Positions 28,204-37,513 of a stretch of 64,000 bases of DNA are shown here, one piece after another. The position numbers were made by a program, and so were the translations under genes. The DNA lies in contig JACJXR010000001.1 in the NCBI GenBank assembly GCA_020636505.1, positions 558,001 to 622,000 of the forward strand, given 5' to 3'. The stretch is from Chitinophagales bacterium. GTDB taxonomy: Bacteria; Bacteroidota; Bacteroidia; Chitinophagales; Chitinophagaceae. The notes beneath the pieces are model-generated. The model saw only the letters and a list, made by a program, of their open reading frames with translations, was not told the origin of the DNA and ran no database searches. The stretch's first letter is position 1; each line of letters opens with the position of its first letter.

Positions 28204-31200
28204 TTGAGACGTCTCATATATATATTCTCTTTTTTATTTGTCGTATACAGCAGTACAGCACAAAATTCCACAATCTATAACATCAACTCGGATAACGGAT
28301 TGTCAACTAACCATGTATATGGAACTCTTGTTGACACATTGGGTTATTTGTGGATTGGTACCGCCGACGGCGTATACAGATACAACGGATATACGCTAAG
28401 AAAATATGATTATAACGATGGCCTGCCCAATACTGATGTGTGGATGTTATACGAGGACCACAAAGGCAGAATTTGGTTATCCAGCATTGCTCAGAGCATA
28501 GGATATATTAAAAATAACATTTACACTCCTGTCATAAAAAAGTACGATTCGCTAATGTTGCAAGTTTACCCAAATGAACAGCAATCATATGGAGATACTA
28601 TAATATTTTACAATCGTATATACAACGACGATTTTACGCACACATTTGGAGTTATATACAACGATACCTTATATGAAAAACGCTTATCAAATGTCCTCAA
28701 CAATGATTTAACAGAAGAGGAACGAAACCGAGAAAGTTATTATATAACAAAAGACTATATAATATCTACAAGCGATGACTCTGTAAAATTTTTTGAAAAA
28801 GGTGCCATATATGCTTTTGACAATATCTTACCCGGCAAGCTCGTCAGGAGTTACAAACCATGCATACCACTTCACTCTGTCACAGTAAATTATGTTGGCG
28901 TTAAGTCTTATGCCGACAAGTACATTACTTTGTACAGTAGGTATGATCGTGAGATGCAATATTTTGATTTTTTAAACAACCGCACGGGCTCCATCTCTTT
29001 TGAAAATGAAATAATCTCTCACGTTTTTTATAGGAACAATTTCCTATACATAATTACAGACAAAGGCGTACATGTATACAATAGTGATATGGAAGAGGTT
29101 GAATGGTATTCATACGATTACATGAAAAAAAACAACCCTAATTTTGATGCTGTCAATACATTCTACTATACCAATGATGATTTTTGGGGACATTGTATAT
29201 CTACAAGTAATGCAGGGTTGTTTACATTATTTGAAGAAAACCTAAACAACCTATTGGCGTCATCAAACCTTGCCGGTTACGATTTTGTAGGATATAAAAA
29301 CGATTCCACCGGATATTGGTGGAAAGTTGAAGACAGAAGCTTAGTGGAAGTGTGCAAAGGGGTCATCGCTTCCAAAAGAATACTCCCCAAACACCTTTCA
29401 GACATTAACCTGATAATACATGGAAATGATAATAAACCTCTACTACTTAATAAATTCTGCGTTTATAATATTAATGCTGATAATACCCTAAGCTCTGTTA
29501 CAAAACCGTATGATTCCATCGTACGCTATACCTCAAATTATGAAGTAGTCAATACACTCAACAGAAATGTATCTTATTTCGATATTTTCTTTAGGGCAAT
29601 ATCCGATATCTTGCCATTGGGCACGAATAAGTTCTTATATCTGGGGACCAGTGTCATAGGTGCCATAGATGTTACATTCGTTGATAGTATAAAAACCATA
29701 TTTACCCATAACCTAGACATAGAACGATATGAACATGCTTTACTCGACTCTGTGACGAACAATGTGATCTGTTATGCAACAGATAAGATAATGTTATTGA
29801 CAGACAGTCAAAAAAGAACCCTATATCAAAAAGAGATAAACGCACTATTCGGCATAAACGATATAGAGAGCATTGCAATCGATAAATACGGGCATATTTT
29901 TATCAAATCGGCATATAAAATGTTATTGGCAAATAGAGATCATGCAACAGTACGATCCATCATGAACAGTTATAACATGTCCGGTAGTAAAGTACATGTC
30001 ACCGGAGATATTTTGACTGCTGTCGGCACATTCGGTGTGGTTCAATACAAGATACATCCAAGCGGAACGATATCAGAGATAGGAAACTTTCCCAATGTCA
30101 AAAACACCAAATACAATAAAGTTTTCGACGTTCAATTTTCCAAGAACCACGTAATATTTAAAACTGACAATGGAGTTTATACCGTAAATACATCTACCGG
30201 TAAAAAACTATCGGAAAAGCCCAACTATAGAGTTGTATTAAACCTAAACGATCAACTTCTTCAAATAAAAGCTGGTGACACTATCTCAATCGATCAAGAA
30301 ACAAATTCCATAGGTGTTGATATTATAAAACCAACAGGTACAGGTGAACTGAAAATCAATTACAAGTTTGTAGATAGCTCATATACAAATACAGGTTACA
30401 ATATAATTATCCCAGACCTCTCGCCTAATAATTACTACGATGTGACGATTGTTGCAACAGATGCCACGTGGCAAAGTAGCCCTATACATTTTCAAGTCTA
30501 TGTAACACCGTATTGGTGGCAAACTAATACCGCCATACGTATCTTCTTTATGCTTGGCATCTTGCTGTTGATCGGCTTTGTATACATCATTATCATCATG
30601 ACTCGACGAATTGTGAATAGAAACAATGAAAGGCGCAACCAACAGAGAGAATTGGAGTTGAAATCCATCTACTCGCAGATAAATCCGCACTTTATTTTCA
30701 ACACACTCAGTACCGCCCAATACTTTGTGAAAAAGAACAAGAACAAAGAGGCATACAACCACATCAGCCAGTTTTCCGACCTACTCAGGTCTTATATCAA
30801 ATCTTCAAGAAACAAGTACATCACAATTGCTGAAGAGACAGAAAACCTTAAAAACTATTTGGAACTGCAACTGAGCAGGTTTGAAAACATGTTCACTTAC
30901 GAAATAGAGGTAGGCGACAACATCAGCCCTTTATCAGTACAAATTCCGTCGCTATTGTTACAGCCGATAGTGGAAAATGCCCTCAACCACGGAATTTTTC
31001 ATAAAGAAGAAGCAGGGCACTTATCGATAAAGTTTGAGATAGATGAGAACGACGACCTACAATGTATTGTTGACGACAATGGAGTAGGCAGAAATAAGGC
31101 GAAAGAAATAGGCCACGAAAGGATGAAGAAGGCCACCTCTTACGGTACTATACTCATCAACGAACTGGTTGACACATTCAATAAATATGAAAAGATTAAC

Positions 31201-31287
31201 ATTAGTCTGAAGTATATTGACAAGAAGTTTCCCGAAACGGGCACTACCGTCATAATAACCATAAAAAACCTCAGAGATGCCAAGTAA
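28204..31287 (+). CDS. LytS-type sensor histidine kinase with beta-propeller sensor
   Basis: Membrane sensor kinase of 1,027 residues. The start is TTG; it gives a clean signal peptide (MRRLIYIFSFLFVVYSSTAQ) and no ATG fits. A long periplasmic region starts with two-component-regulator propeller repeats (GYLWIGTADGVYRYNG, GRIWLSS) and ends in a Y_Y_Y-like Ig domain (about 715-770). One membrane helix follows (about 777-800). The cytoplasmic part is a His_kinase (PF06580-type) domain with phospho-acceptor His829 in QINPHFIFNTL and an ATPase domain with QPIVENALNHGI and VDDNGVGRN. Its gene overlaps the response regulator by 11 bases, so the two form a pair. The signal sensed is unknown; the polysaccharide cluster downstream is a possible target. 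Confidence 0.92.
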   Translation: MRRLIYIFSFLFVVYSSTAQNSTIYNINSDNGLSTNHVYGTLVDTLGYLWIGTADGVYRYNGYTLRKYDYNDGLPNTDVWMLYEDHKGRIWLSSIAQSIGYIKNNIYTPVIKKYDSLMLQVYPNEQQSYGDTIIFYNRIYNDDFTHTFGVIYNDTLYEKRLSNVLNNDLTEEERNRESYYITKDYIISTSDDSVKFFEKGAIYAFDNILPGKLVRSYKPCIPLHSVTVNYVGVKSYADKYITLYSRYDREMQYFDFLNNRTGSISFENEIISHVFYRNNFLYIITDKGVHVYNSDMEEVEWYSYDYMKKNNPNFDAVNTFYYTNDDFWGHCISTSNAGLFTLFEENLNNLLASSNLAGYDFVGYKNDSTGYWWKVEDRSLVEVCKGVIASKRILPKHLSDINLIIHGNDNKPLLLNKFCVYNINADNTLSSVTKPYDSIVRYTSNYEVVNTLNRNVSYFDIFFRAISDILPLGTNKFLYLGTSVIGAIDVTFVDSIKTIFTHNLDIERYEHALLDSVTNNVICYATDKIMLLTDSQKRTLYQKEINALFGINDIESIAIDKYGHIFIKSAYKMLLANRDHATVRSIMNSYNMSGSKVHVTGDILTAVGTFGVVQYKIHPSGTISEIGNFPNVKNTKYNKVFDVQFSKNHVIFKTDNGVYTVNTSTGKKLSEKPNYRVVLNLNDQLLQIKAGDTISIDQETNSIGVDIIKPTGTGELKINYKFVDSSYTNTGYNIIIPDLSPNNYYDVTIVATDATWQSSPIHFQVYVTPYWWQTNTAIRIFFMLGILLLIGFVYIIIIMTRRIVNRNNERRNQQRELELKSIYSQINPHFIFNTLSTAQYFVKKNKNKEAYNHISQFSDLLRSYIKSSRNKYITIAEETENLKNYLELQLSRFENMFTYEIEVGDNISPLSVQIPSLLLQPIVENALNHGIFHKEEAGHLSIKFEIDENDDLQCIVDDNGVGRNKAKEIGHERMKKATSYGTILINELVDTFNKYEKINISLKYIDKKFPETGTTVIITIKNLRDAK

Positions 31288-32005
31288 CATCACCTGTGTA
31301 ATAATTGACGATGAACCGAAAATGTGTGACCTGCTTGCAGAGTTGGTCAAAGACCTATATCCGGATATTGAAATAAGCGCTACTTATACCAATTGGAAGC
31401 CGGCTTTGGAGCACCTTAGGAATGCGGAACCGGATATACTGTTCACAGATATATCCATGCCCGGCAAAACCGGTTTCGACCTGTTGGAGTTGCTGCCCAA
31501 CCTGAACAGCGAAATAATATTTGTGACAGCACACACAGAGTTTGCGCTTGATGCCTTCAATTTTGATGTATGTGGTTATGTGTTGAAACCAGTGAACGAC
31601 AAAATACTCGTCAAAACAGTTGACAGAGCCATCAATAGAATCAAAGCCAAGAAGCCGGGCGAGAGTTCGACAAACATCAATCAACAAAAAATAGGCGTGC
31701 CTGACGCATCGGGGATTCATTATGTGAACCTGAACGATATCATTTACTGCGAATCGCAAAACAGATATACCAAGGTAGTGACAACGGAAAACGAAATATT
31801 GAGCTCATACAACATCGGTAAGTTTCAAGACACATTGCATGACGAGCAATTCTACCAATTGCACAGGTCATATGTCATCAACTTGAATCACGTAAAGAAG
31901 TATGACTCTTCGGGCTTGGTGATTATGAAGGATAATACTGAGATACCGGTATCGAGGAAACACAAAGATGAGTTCCTTGCCAAGTTCAACCGAGTAAAGA
32001 AATAG
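31277..32005 (+). CDS. LytTR-family response regulator
   Basis: DNA-binding response regulator of 242 residues, partner of the overlapping kinase. The receiver domain has the acidic pocket (IIDDEP), phospho-acceptor Asp58 in LFTDISMPG, and the conserved Lys in YVLKPV. The C-terminal LytTR domain (about 140-240) shows IIYCESQNRYTKVVT, FYQLHRSYVINLNHV and EIPVSRKHKDEF. LytTR proteins bind direct-repeat sites in promoters; I did not identify such a repeat pair nearby. The next gene, a glycosyltransferase, starts 45 bases later on the same strand. Confidence 0.95.
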   Translation: MPSNITCVIIDDEPKMCDLLAELVKDLYPDIEISATYTNWKPALEHLRNAEPDILFTDISMPGKTGFDLLELLPNLNSEIIFVTAHTEFALDAFNFDVCGYVLKPVNDKILVKTVDRAINRIKAKKPGESSTNINQQKIGVPDASGIHYVNLNDIIYCESQNRYTKVVTTENEILSSYNIGKFQDTLHDEQFYQLHRSYVINLNHVKKYDSSGLVIMKDNTEIPVSRKHKDEFLAKFNRVKK

Positions 32006-32050
32006 TGTACTTATTGTTGAAGATATGTACCATATAGTATTTTCGTAACA

Positions 32051-32932
32051 ATGCAGGTATCGATAATCATAATCAATTACAACACTTTCGACATCACATG
32101 CGATTGTATAGCGTCTGTAATTGAACATACCAAAAACTTTGATTACGAAATAGTGCTTGTCGACAACGCATCTCCCAAAGACAATCCTGATGACTTTCTG
32201 AAACGATTTCCCAATATCACATTGGTAAAAAACCCCGAAAACAACGGTTTTGCAAAAGGCAACAACCACGGTATCAAAAATGCCAAAGGAGAACTGATAC
32301 TGCTACTGAACTCCGATACAATACTTACAGAAGACAGCATATCCATAGCAGCCGACTTTATAAGCAACAACCCTAAAACGGTCGTTACCACAAAGCTTGT
32401 ATATCAAGACGGTGTTTATCAACACAATGCCCGAAAATTCAGAAGCATTCGAAATGAACTGTTGGACCTTGCAAGGCCTGCATTATACCTGCTGCCATAC
32501 AGAACAAGAGCCAAATTGATGCTGAACCAGTATTTCAACGGAGACTTCAGCACATACTGCGACTGGGTTAGCGGCGCACTGATGATGTTTCATCGCGATG
32601 CACTCAACTCCTTACCCGGACAAATATTGGACGATCGCTTTTTCATGTATGCGGAAGACACCCTGTGGTGTTATCAATTTTCCGAAGCGGGGTTCCACAG
32701 CTACTTTATTGCAGATACCTCTGTGATTCACATTGCCAATGCCAGCACCGAACCCGAAAAACAACTCAAGCTACTCAAAACGATGCTCAAGCACGAGCTC
32801 ATAATCATGGCCGAAAGAAAGGGTAAGGGTTTTTACTATCATACCTTCGAAATCATCTTCACCTTCAAAGAGATGATGCGCTATTACATCAAGCAAATTG
32901 CATTAAGATTATTCAACAAGCGGATTCGCTAA
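32051..32932 (+). CDS. GT2 glycosyltransferase
   Basis: Family 2 glycosyltransferase of 293 residues with a GT-A fold, rhamnosyltransferase-like by eye. The nucleotide-sugar site shows VSIIIINYN at the N-terminus, VLVDNASPKDNP, NGFAKGNNHGI and the metal-binding LLLNSDT. The acceptor region has WVSGALMMFHRDAL and FFMYAEDTLWCYQ, with the probable catalytic acid. It opens a five-gene plus-strand polysaccharide cluster. The sugar transferred cannot be read from the sequence. Confidence 0.92.
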   Translation: MQVSIIIINYNTFDITCDCIASVIEHTKNFDYEIVLVDNASPKDNPDDFLKRFPNITLVKNPENNGFAKGNNHGIKNAKGELILLLNSDTILTEDSISIAADFISNNPKTVVTTKLVYQDGVYQHNARKFRSIRNELLDLARPALYLLPYRTRAKLMLNQYFNGDFSTYCDWVSGALMMFHRDALNSLPGQILDDRFFMYAEDTLWCYQFSEAGFHSYFIADTSVIHIANASTEPEKQLKLLKTMLKHELIIMAERKGKGFYYHTFEIIFTFKEMMRYYIKQIALRLFNKRIR

Positions 32933-32954
32933 AGCCCTCCCCAAAGCATCCCAA

Positions 32955-32985
32955 TTGGTTCATGGCTTTATTTGATATATTTTTG
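32955..32985 (+). promoter_or_regulatory. Promoter of the second glycosyltransferase
   Basis: TTG (32955-32957) and TATTTTTG (32978-32985) are separated by 20 bases and match the Bacteroidota -33 and -7 elements. The start codon of the next gene lies 31 bases downstream. It suggests that the glf-containing part of the cluster can be transcribed independently. Confidence 0.6.
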
Positions 32986-33015
32986 GTCGATTAATTCGAA
33001 ACCACGACAGTATCT

Positions 33016-33867
33016 ATGAGTCAACCTCCAAGAGTTTCATTTGTCATTCCGTGCTATAATCACGGAAAGTACATCGGTGAAACCCTCGATAGCATCGAAG
33101 CCATCGAGGATAAGAGCTTGTTTGAGGTGGTGATTGTGAATGACGGTTCTACGGACGCATATACCAACGAGTATCTTACCTCGCTTAAAAACGAGAACCG
33201 CCCCAACTATACGGTTATTTTTCAAGAGAATACAGGCGTTTCAGGAGCGCGAAACACTGCTCTGAAAGCAGCTCGTGGAGAGTATATTCTTCCGGTGGAT
33301 TCGGACAACCGAATAACTACGGACTATGTATACAAAGCACTCGACATCATGGATAAGGATGCAACTATATCCATCGTATATTCGGACTGCCTTATTTTGG
33401 GAACGGATGAAGGTGTGCGTGTGCAAGGACCTTATAACTTGCAAAGGTTGATGCTGGGCAACTTCATAGACAACTGTGCCGTATTCAGAAGGCGCATATT
33501 GGACGATATCGGTTATCTGGACACCAGAAAGTCGGTGAATGCGATAGAAGATTGGGAATTTTGGTTGCGTGCATCATTTAATGGCTACAAATTCAAATAC
33601 ATCAATGAGCCTTTGTTTGAATACCGAGTGTTGGACAATTCGGGTTCCGCAAGGTTGAATGCAGACAAACAAAAGGGCAACGAGAATGTCGAGTACTTCA
33701 AAGAAAAGCACAAGGATTATTTCGGCCCGCAGTACGTCGACGATTATTTTGTAAAAAAATTCAAAGCCAGCCCTATCGGGTTCATAGGCAAGTTGATTCT
33801 GAAGATCTACTTCCCTAAACGATTTGAAAGGCTTGTAAAAAAGGGCAGGCTTAGACGATATATATAA
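33016..33867 (+). CDS. GT2 glycosyltransferase
   Basis: Family 2 glycosyltransferase of 283 residues. GT-A features: VSFVIPCYNHGKYIGETLDS, VVIVNDGSTDAYTN, TGVSGARNTAL and the metal-binding PVDSDNRI; the acceptor side has NAIEDWEFWLRA. Its last base overlaps the ATG of the methyltransferase, so the two are translationally coupled. Part of the polysaccharide cluster; donor and acceptor are unknown. Confidence 0.93.
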   Translation: MSQPPRVSFVIPCYNHGKYIGETLDSIEAIEDKSLFEVVIVNDGSTDAYTNEYLTSLKNENRPNYTVIFQENTGVSGARNTALKAARGEYILPVDSDNRITTDYVYKALDIMDKDATISIVYSDCLILGTDEGVRVQGPYNLQRLMLGNFIDNCAVFRRRILDDIGYLDTRKSVNAIEDWEFWLRASFNGYKFKYINEPLFEYRVLDNSGSARLNADKQKGNENVEYFKEKHKDYFGPQYVDDYFVKKFKASPIGFIGKLILKIYFPKRFERLVKKGRLRRYI

Positions 33868-34580
33868 TGAGAGCTGAAAATCTGGAGCGCCATGCAGCCT
33901 CCACCGTCAATATCAATCACCCCTACTACATCCAATATCATTTCCTGTTCAAGGATCTGAAGGATGCAGTGAGCAAATATGCCAAGGGCGATTTGTTGGA
34001 TATAGGCTGTGGCAACAAGCCGTATGCTCCGTATTTTGATGGACTGCTCAACAGCTATGTGGGCTGTGATATTGTACAGTCTGACAGAAACCTTGTAGAC
34101 ATTATTTGCCCAGCCACAGATATACCTCTACCCAATGAAAGCAAGGACACGGTTTTCTCCACCCAAGTGATAGAGCATGTGGCCGACCACCAAGCGTTAT
34201 TGAACGAAGCATATCGCATCTTAAAGCCCGGAGGGCATGTGATAGTATCGGGACCAATGGCTTGGGAACATCATGAAGAGCCCTATGATTTTTTCAGGTT
34301 CACCAAATACGGATTCGAATACATTTTCGAGAAAGCAGGTTTCACAGACGTCGAAATAATACCAAATGGAGGCAAATGGGCCATGATAGGCCAACTGTTT
34401 CATAATGCCTTCCGGTCTTCATTCAAAGACAAAAAATCTTTCGGTGCACGATTGATGGACGGGATATACTTCCTTTTCCGTTTAAAGTGGATAATAAACC
34501 TGTTTTTTGTATGGCTTGACAACGTGGACAAAGATTACAGTGTAACTTCAAACTTTGTTGTTGTTGCCAAAAAAGCATAA
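33867..34580 (+). CDS. Class I SAM-dependent methyltransferase
   Basis: Methyltransferase of 237 residues, related to Methyltransf_11. The SAM site is LLDIGCGNKPYAP (motif I, about 46-58) with VGCDI after it; the post-motif reads STQVIEHVADHQALLNEAYRILKPGGHVIVS. The sequence EEPYDFFRFTKYGFEYIFEKAGF is common in methyltransferases of surface-glycan clusters. It probably methylates a sugar or lipid-linked intermediate. It overlaps the preceding GT2 gene by one base and lies 24 bases before glf. Confidence 0.9.
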   Translation: MRAENLERHAASTVNINHPYYIQYHFLFKDLKDAVSKYAKGDLLDIGCGNKPYAPYFDGLLNSYVGCDIVQSDRNLVDIICPATDIPLPNESKDTVFSTQVIEHVADHQALLNEAYRILKPGGHVIVSGPMAWEHHEEPYDFFRFTKYGFEYIFEKAGFTDVEIIPNGGKWAMIGQLFHNAFRSSFKDKKSFGARLMDGIYFLFRLKWIINLFFVWLDNVDKDYSVTSNFVVVAKKA

Positions 34581-34604
34581 CACTGAATAATATTATTACC
34601 AAGC

Positions 34605-35711
34605 ATGAATAAAGAGTACGACTATCTTATTGTGGGTTGTGGGTTGTTTGGAGTGGTTTTCGCTCGCGAAATGACCGATGCCGGACATAAGTGCCTTATC
34701 ATCGACAAAAGAAATCATATAGCCGGCAACGTATATACCGAAAACGTAGACGGTATCAATGTTCATAAATACGGTCCGCATATCTTTCACTGTTCAGACA
34801 AAGACATTTGGAACTATGTGAACAAGTATGCCAACTTCAACAGCTTCAGGTACGAGCCAATTGCCAACTACAAAGGGGAGCTGTACAACCTACCCTTCAA
34901 CATGAACACCTTCTATCAATTTTGGGGTACTCGTACTCCTGAAGAGGCAAAAGCCAAGATAGAATCGCAGAAAGTACCCAATAACAATCCTCGTACCATG
35001 GAGGAGTTTGCATTGGCGAATGTGGGTAGGGATATTTACGAGAAGTTGATATACGGATATAGCTACAAGCAGTGGCAGATAGACCCCAAAGAATTGCCTG
35101 CATCCATCATCAAGAGGTTGCCACTAAGGTTTACTTACGACAACAACTATTACAGAGACAAATATCAAGGCATACCCGAAGGTGGCTATACACAAATGGT
35201 GGCCAACATACTCGGAGACATAGAAGTAAAGCTGAGTACGGACTTTTTTGAAAACAAGAAACACTTCGAATCAATAGCCGATAAGGTCGTATACACCGGT
35301 AAAATAGACGAGTTCTTCAACTACGAATTCGGCGACCTAGAATACCGTAGCCTACGTTTCGAGACCGAAACTCTGGATATGGAAAACTATCAAGGCATAG
35401 CTGGTATGAACTACACCGATGCTGAAACGCCATATACCCGTGTCATCGAGCACAAGCATTTTGAATTTGCCGATACCAAACACACCATCATCACCAGAGA
35501 GTATTCGGAGACGTTCAACAGAAAGAACGAAGCCTACTATCCGATAAACGACGAAAAGAACAACAACGTTTACAATCAATACAAGAAGAAGTCGGAAACG
35601 TTGGGCAACTACATATTCGGAGGCAGGCTGGCAGAATACAAATATTACGATATGCACCAAGTGATTGGTGGTGCATTGGCACGCAGCCGAAAAATTCTTA
35701 ACAAAGAATAA
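34605..35711 (+). CDS. glf: UDP-galactopyranose mutase
   Basis: Flavoenzyme of 368 residues that converts UDP-galactopyranose to UDP-galactofuranose. The FAD-binding motif is DYLIVGCGLFGVVFARE near the N-terminus with IIDKRNHIAGNVYTE after it. Family segments GPHIFHCSDKDIWNYVN, YSYKQWQIDPKELPA, LPLRFTYDNNYYRDKYQGIP and GRLAEYKYYDMHQVI are all present, and the length is normal. It implies that the cluster's product contains galactofuranose, which fits with the two GT2 enzymes and the flippase beside it. Confidence 0.96.
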   Translation: MNKEYDYLIVGCGLFGVVFAREMTDAGHKCLIIDKRNHIAGNVYTENVDGINVHKYGPHIFHCSDKDIWNYVNKYANFNSFRYEPIANYKGELYNLPFNMNTFYQFWGTRTPEEAKAKIESQKVPNNNPRTMEEFALANVGRDIYEKLIYGYSYKQWQIDPKELPASIIKRLPLRFTYDNNYYRDKYQGIPEGGYTQMVANILGDIEVKLSTDFFENKKHFESIADKVVYTGKIDEFFNYEFGDLEYRSLRFETETLDMENYQGIAGMNYTDAETPYTRVIEHKHFEFADTKHTIITREYSETFNRKNEAYYPINDEKNNNVYNQYKKKSETLGNYIFGGRLAEYKYYDMHQVIGGALARSRKILNKE

Positions 35712-35747
35712 GAACATACCTTACATGGGGAATAGTAATTTTAGCCA

Positions 35748-37235
35748 ATGGGCATAGTCTTCAGACAATCCATTAAGACTAGTATCGTTACTCTTGCGGG
35801 TGCGGTGTTGGGTGCGCTCATTACAATTATCAGCACCTATGTACTATCCAAAACCGAACTAGGGCTTTATACCAACATCATATATGCCGGTGCCATCATA
35901 CAACTGATAGTGATGATGGGTACCGGGAATGCTATTGCCATATACACACAGAAATATGATGTGAACGACGAGAAACGAAAAGCATTGCTGACGTTCGGTA
36001 TGTTGGTGACCATTGCTTTCGCCATAATATTCTCAGTACTATACTTTGCTTTCAAAGAGCCTATCATAGCTCTGTTCAAAGCCGAAGACCAAATTTTGAT
36101 ACGGGAATACTACTTCTTAGTGCCTGTGTTGGTGTTCATCTGGTCGGCCTTGTCCATATTCGAACACTACCTTATTGTACACGTCAAGATAGCAGTTTCG
36201 GCATTTGTCAGAGAAGTATTGCTCAGGCTGTTCAACCTTGTATTGTTGGGCTGTGTCTTCTACGGCTTGTTGACCGTTAACACTTTTCTGTATGCAAGCG
36301 TGTTGGTTTATATCATTCCTCTTGTGGCGCTTGCCATCATTTCATCAAAAACTCCGGGCTTTGGATTTACCCGTAACCTGAAAGTATTTTCTTGGAAAGA
36401 ATATAAGGATATCATCAACTTCTCTTGGTATCACTTACTCATCATGGCATCGTTCTATATCATGAACTATATAGATGCTTTGATGTTGGGCCCTCTTGAC
36501 CAAACTGGCATGGAGTCTGTTGGTGTATACAGAACGGCGGTGTTTATAGCAGCGGTCATGTTCATGCCATTCAAAGCCATGTCTTCATCATCATTACCCA
36601 TACTCAATGAAGCTGTTATCAACAAAGACCACTATAAGGTAAACGACTTGTTCTCAAGAGCAGGTGTGAACATTCTGATAGTCGGTATCGGCTTGTTCGT
36701 ACTTATCGCTATGAACTTGGACAATGCTGTGGCTATTCTCGCGGAAGGTTATGAATCGGTAAAACCACTTGTGCTTATACTCATGTTGGGTAGACTTGTA
36801 GATATGGCTACAGGATTGAACAATGAGCTGATAAGTATTTCTCGATACTATAAGTTCAACTTCCGCGCGTCTGCATTGTTGTTGATTATGGTTTTTGTAT
36901 TGGACAGAATGTACATCCCTATTTACGGTATCTACGGAGCCGCATGGGTGGCAACCATATCTCTGGCAGCGTTCAATATAGCCAAAATGATCTTTCTGTA
37001 TCGAAAGATGAATCTTCATCCTTTCACAAAAGGTTCTTTGTATGTTGTATTGGCCGGAGCAGCGGCGGCTGTACCCGGATTTTTGTTGCCCAACCTTGGA
37101 AATCCATTTTTGGATGCTACAGTACGCAGCCTTGCAATCATAGTTTGCTATGTGGGTATGTTACTATGGTTGAAGCCATCCAACGACCTTGTAACTTACC
37201 TCGATAACATAAAACAGAACAAACGCTTGTTTTAA
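35748..37235 (+). CDS. Oligosaccharide flippase (Wzx-like, MATE/PST superfamily)
   Basis: Inner-membrane protein of 495 residues with about 12-14 helices (for example GAVLGALITIISTYVLSKTELGLYTNI at the N-terminus and FYIMNYIDALMLGPLD in the middle), typical of polysaccharide-unit flippases. It would move the lipid-linked oligosaccharide made by the upstream enzymes across the inner membrane. It begins 36 bases after glf and ends the cluster. No polymerase or ligase gene is in view, so the final acceptor (capsule, LPS or glycoprotein) is open. Confidence 0.9.
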   Translation: MGIVFRQSIKTSIVTLAGAVLGALITIISTYVLSKTELGLYTNIIYAGAIIQLIVMMGTGNAIAIYTQKYDVNDEKRKALLTFGMLVTIAFAIIFSVLYFAFKEPIIALFKAEDQILIREYYFLVPVLVFIWSALSIFEHYLIVHVKIAVSAFVREVLLRLFNLVLLGCVFYGLLTVNTFLYASVLVYIIPLVALAIISSKTPGFGFTRNLKVFSWKEYKDIINFSWYHLLIMASFYIMNYIDALMLGPLDQTGMESVGVYRTAVFIAAVMFMPFKAMSSSSLPILNEAVINKDHYKVNDLFSRAGVNILIVGIGLFVLIAMNLDNAVAILAEGYESVKPLVLILMLGRLVDMATGLNNELISISRYYKFNFRASALLLIMVFVLDRMYIPIYGIYGAAWVATISLAAFNIAKMIFLYRKMNLHPFTKGSLYVVLAGAAAAVPGFLLPNLGNPFLDATVRSLAIIVCYVGMLLWLKPSNDLVTYLDNIKQNKRLF

Positions 37236-37513
37236 GTCATTCTCATTTCAGCCCCATATACTGCCGTTTCATCCCATTATTTTTCATGAGACCCTTTGTT
37301 TTCGGTATTTTTACTTAGTAAACACAATGGCATTAACCATTGGTTTATTATTTGTGTTGAATTGTCATGTTATTGAAACTTAATCGTTGTTTAAGCACTT
37401 ACCCAACAGTTATTATCCATAGCATGTCTAATTTTAATGCTTGAATACTAATGATAAATCAGCGGTATTCGTCAAACAAGAACAACAACCACCAAAACCA
37501 TACAAGAGATCAC

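Noticed and set aside
31277..31300. Kinase/regulator overlap as a possible frameshift fusion
   Set aside because: Both proteins are complete with their own start, stop and domains; an 11-base overlap is ordinary translational coupling.
37321..37358. Short inverted repeats (CAATGG/CCATTG inside AACACAA/TTGTGTT) upstream of the SprB-repeat gene
   Set aside because: Arms are only six or seven bases in AT-rich DNA; no promoter box fits and chance is likely.
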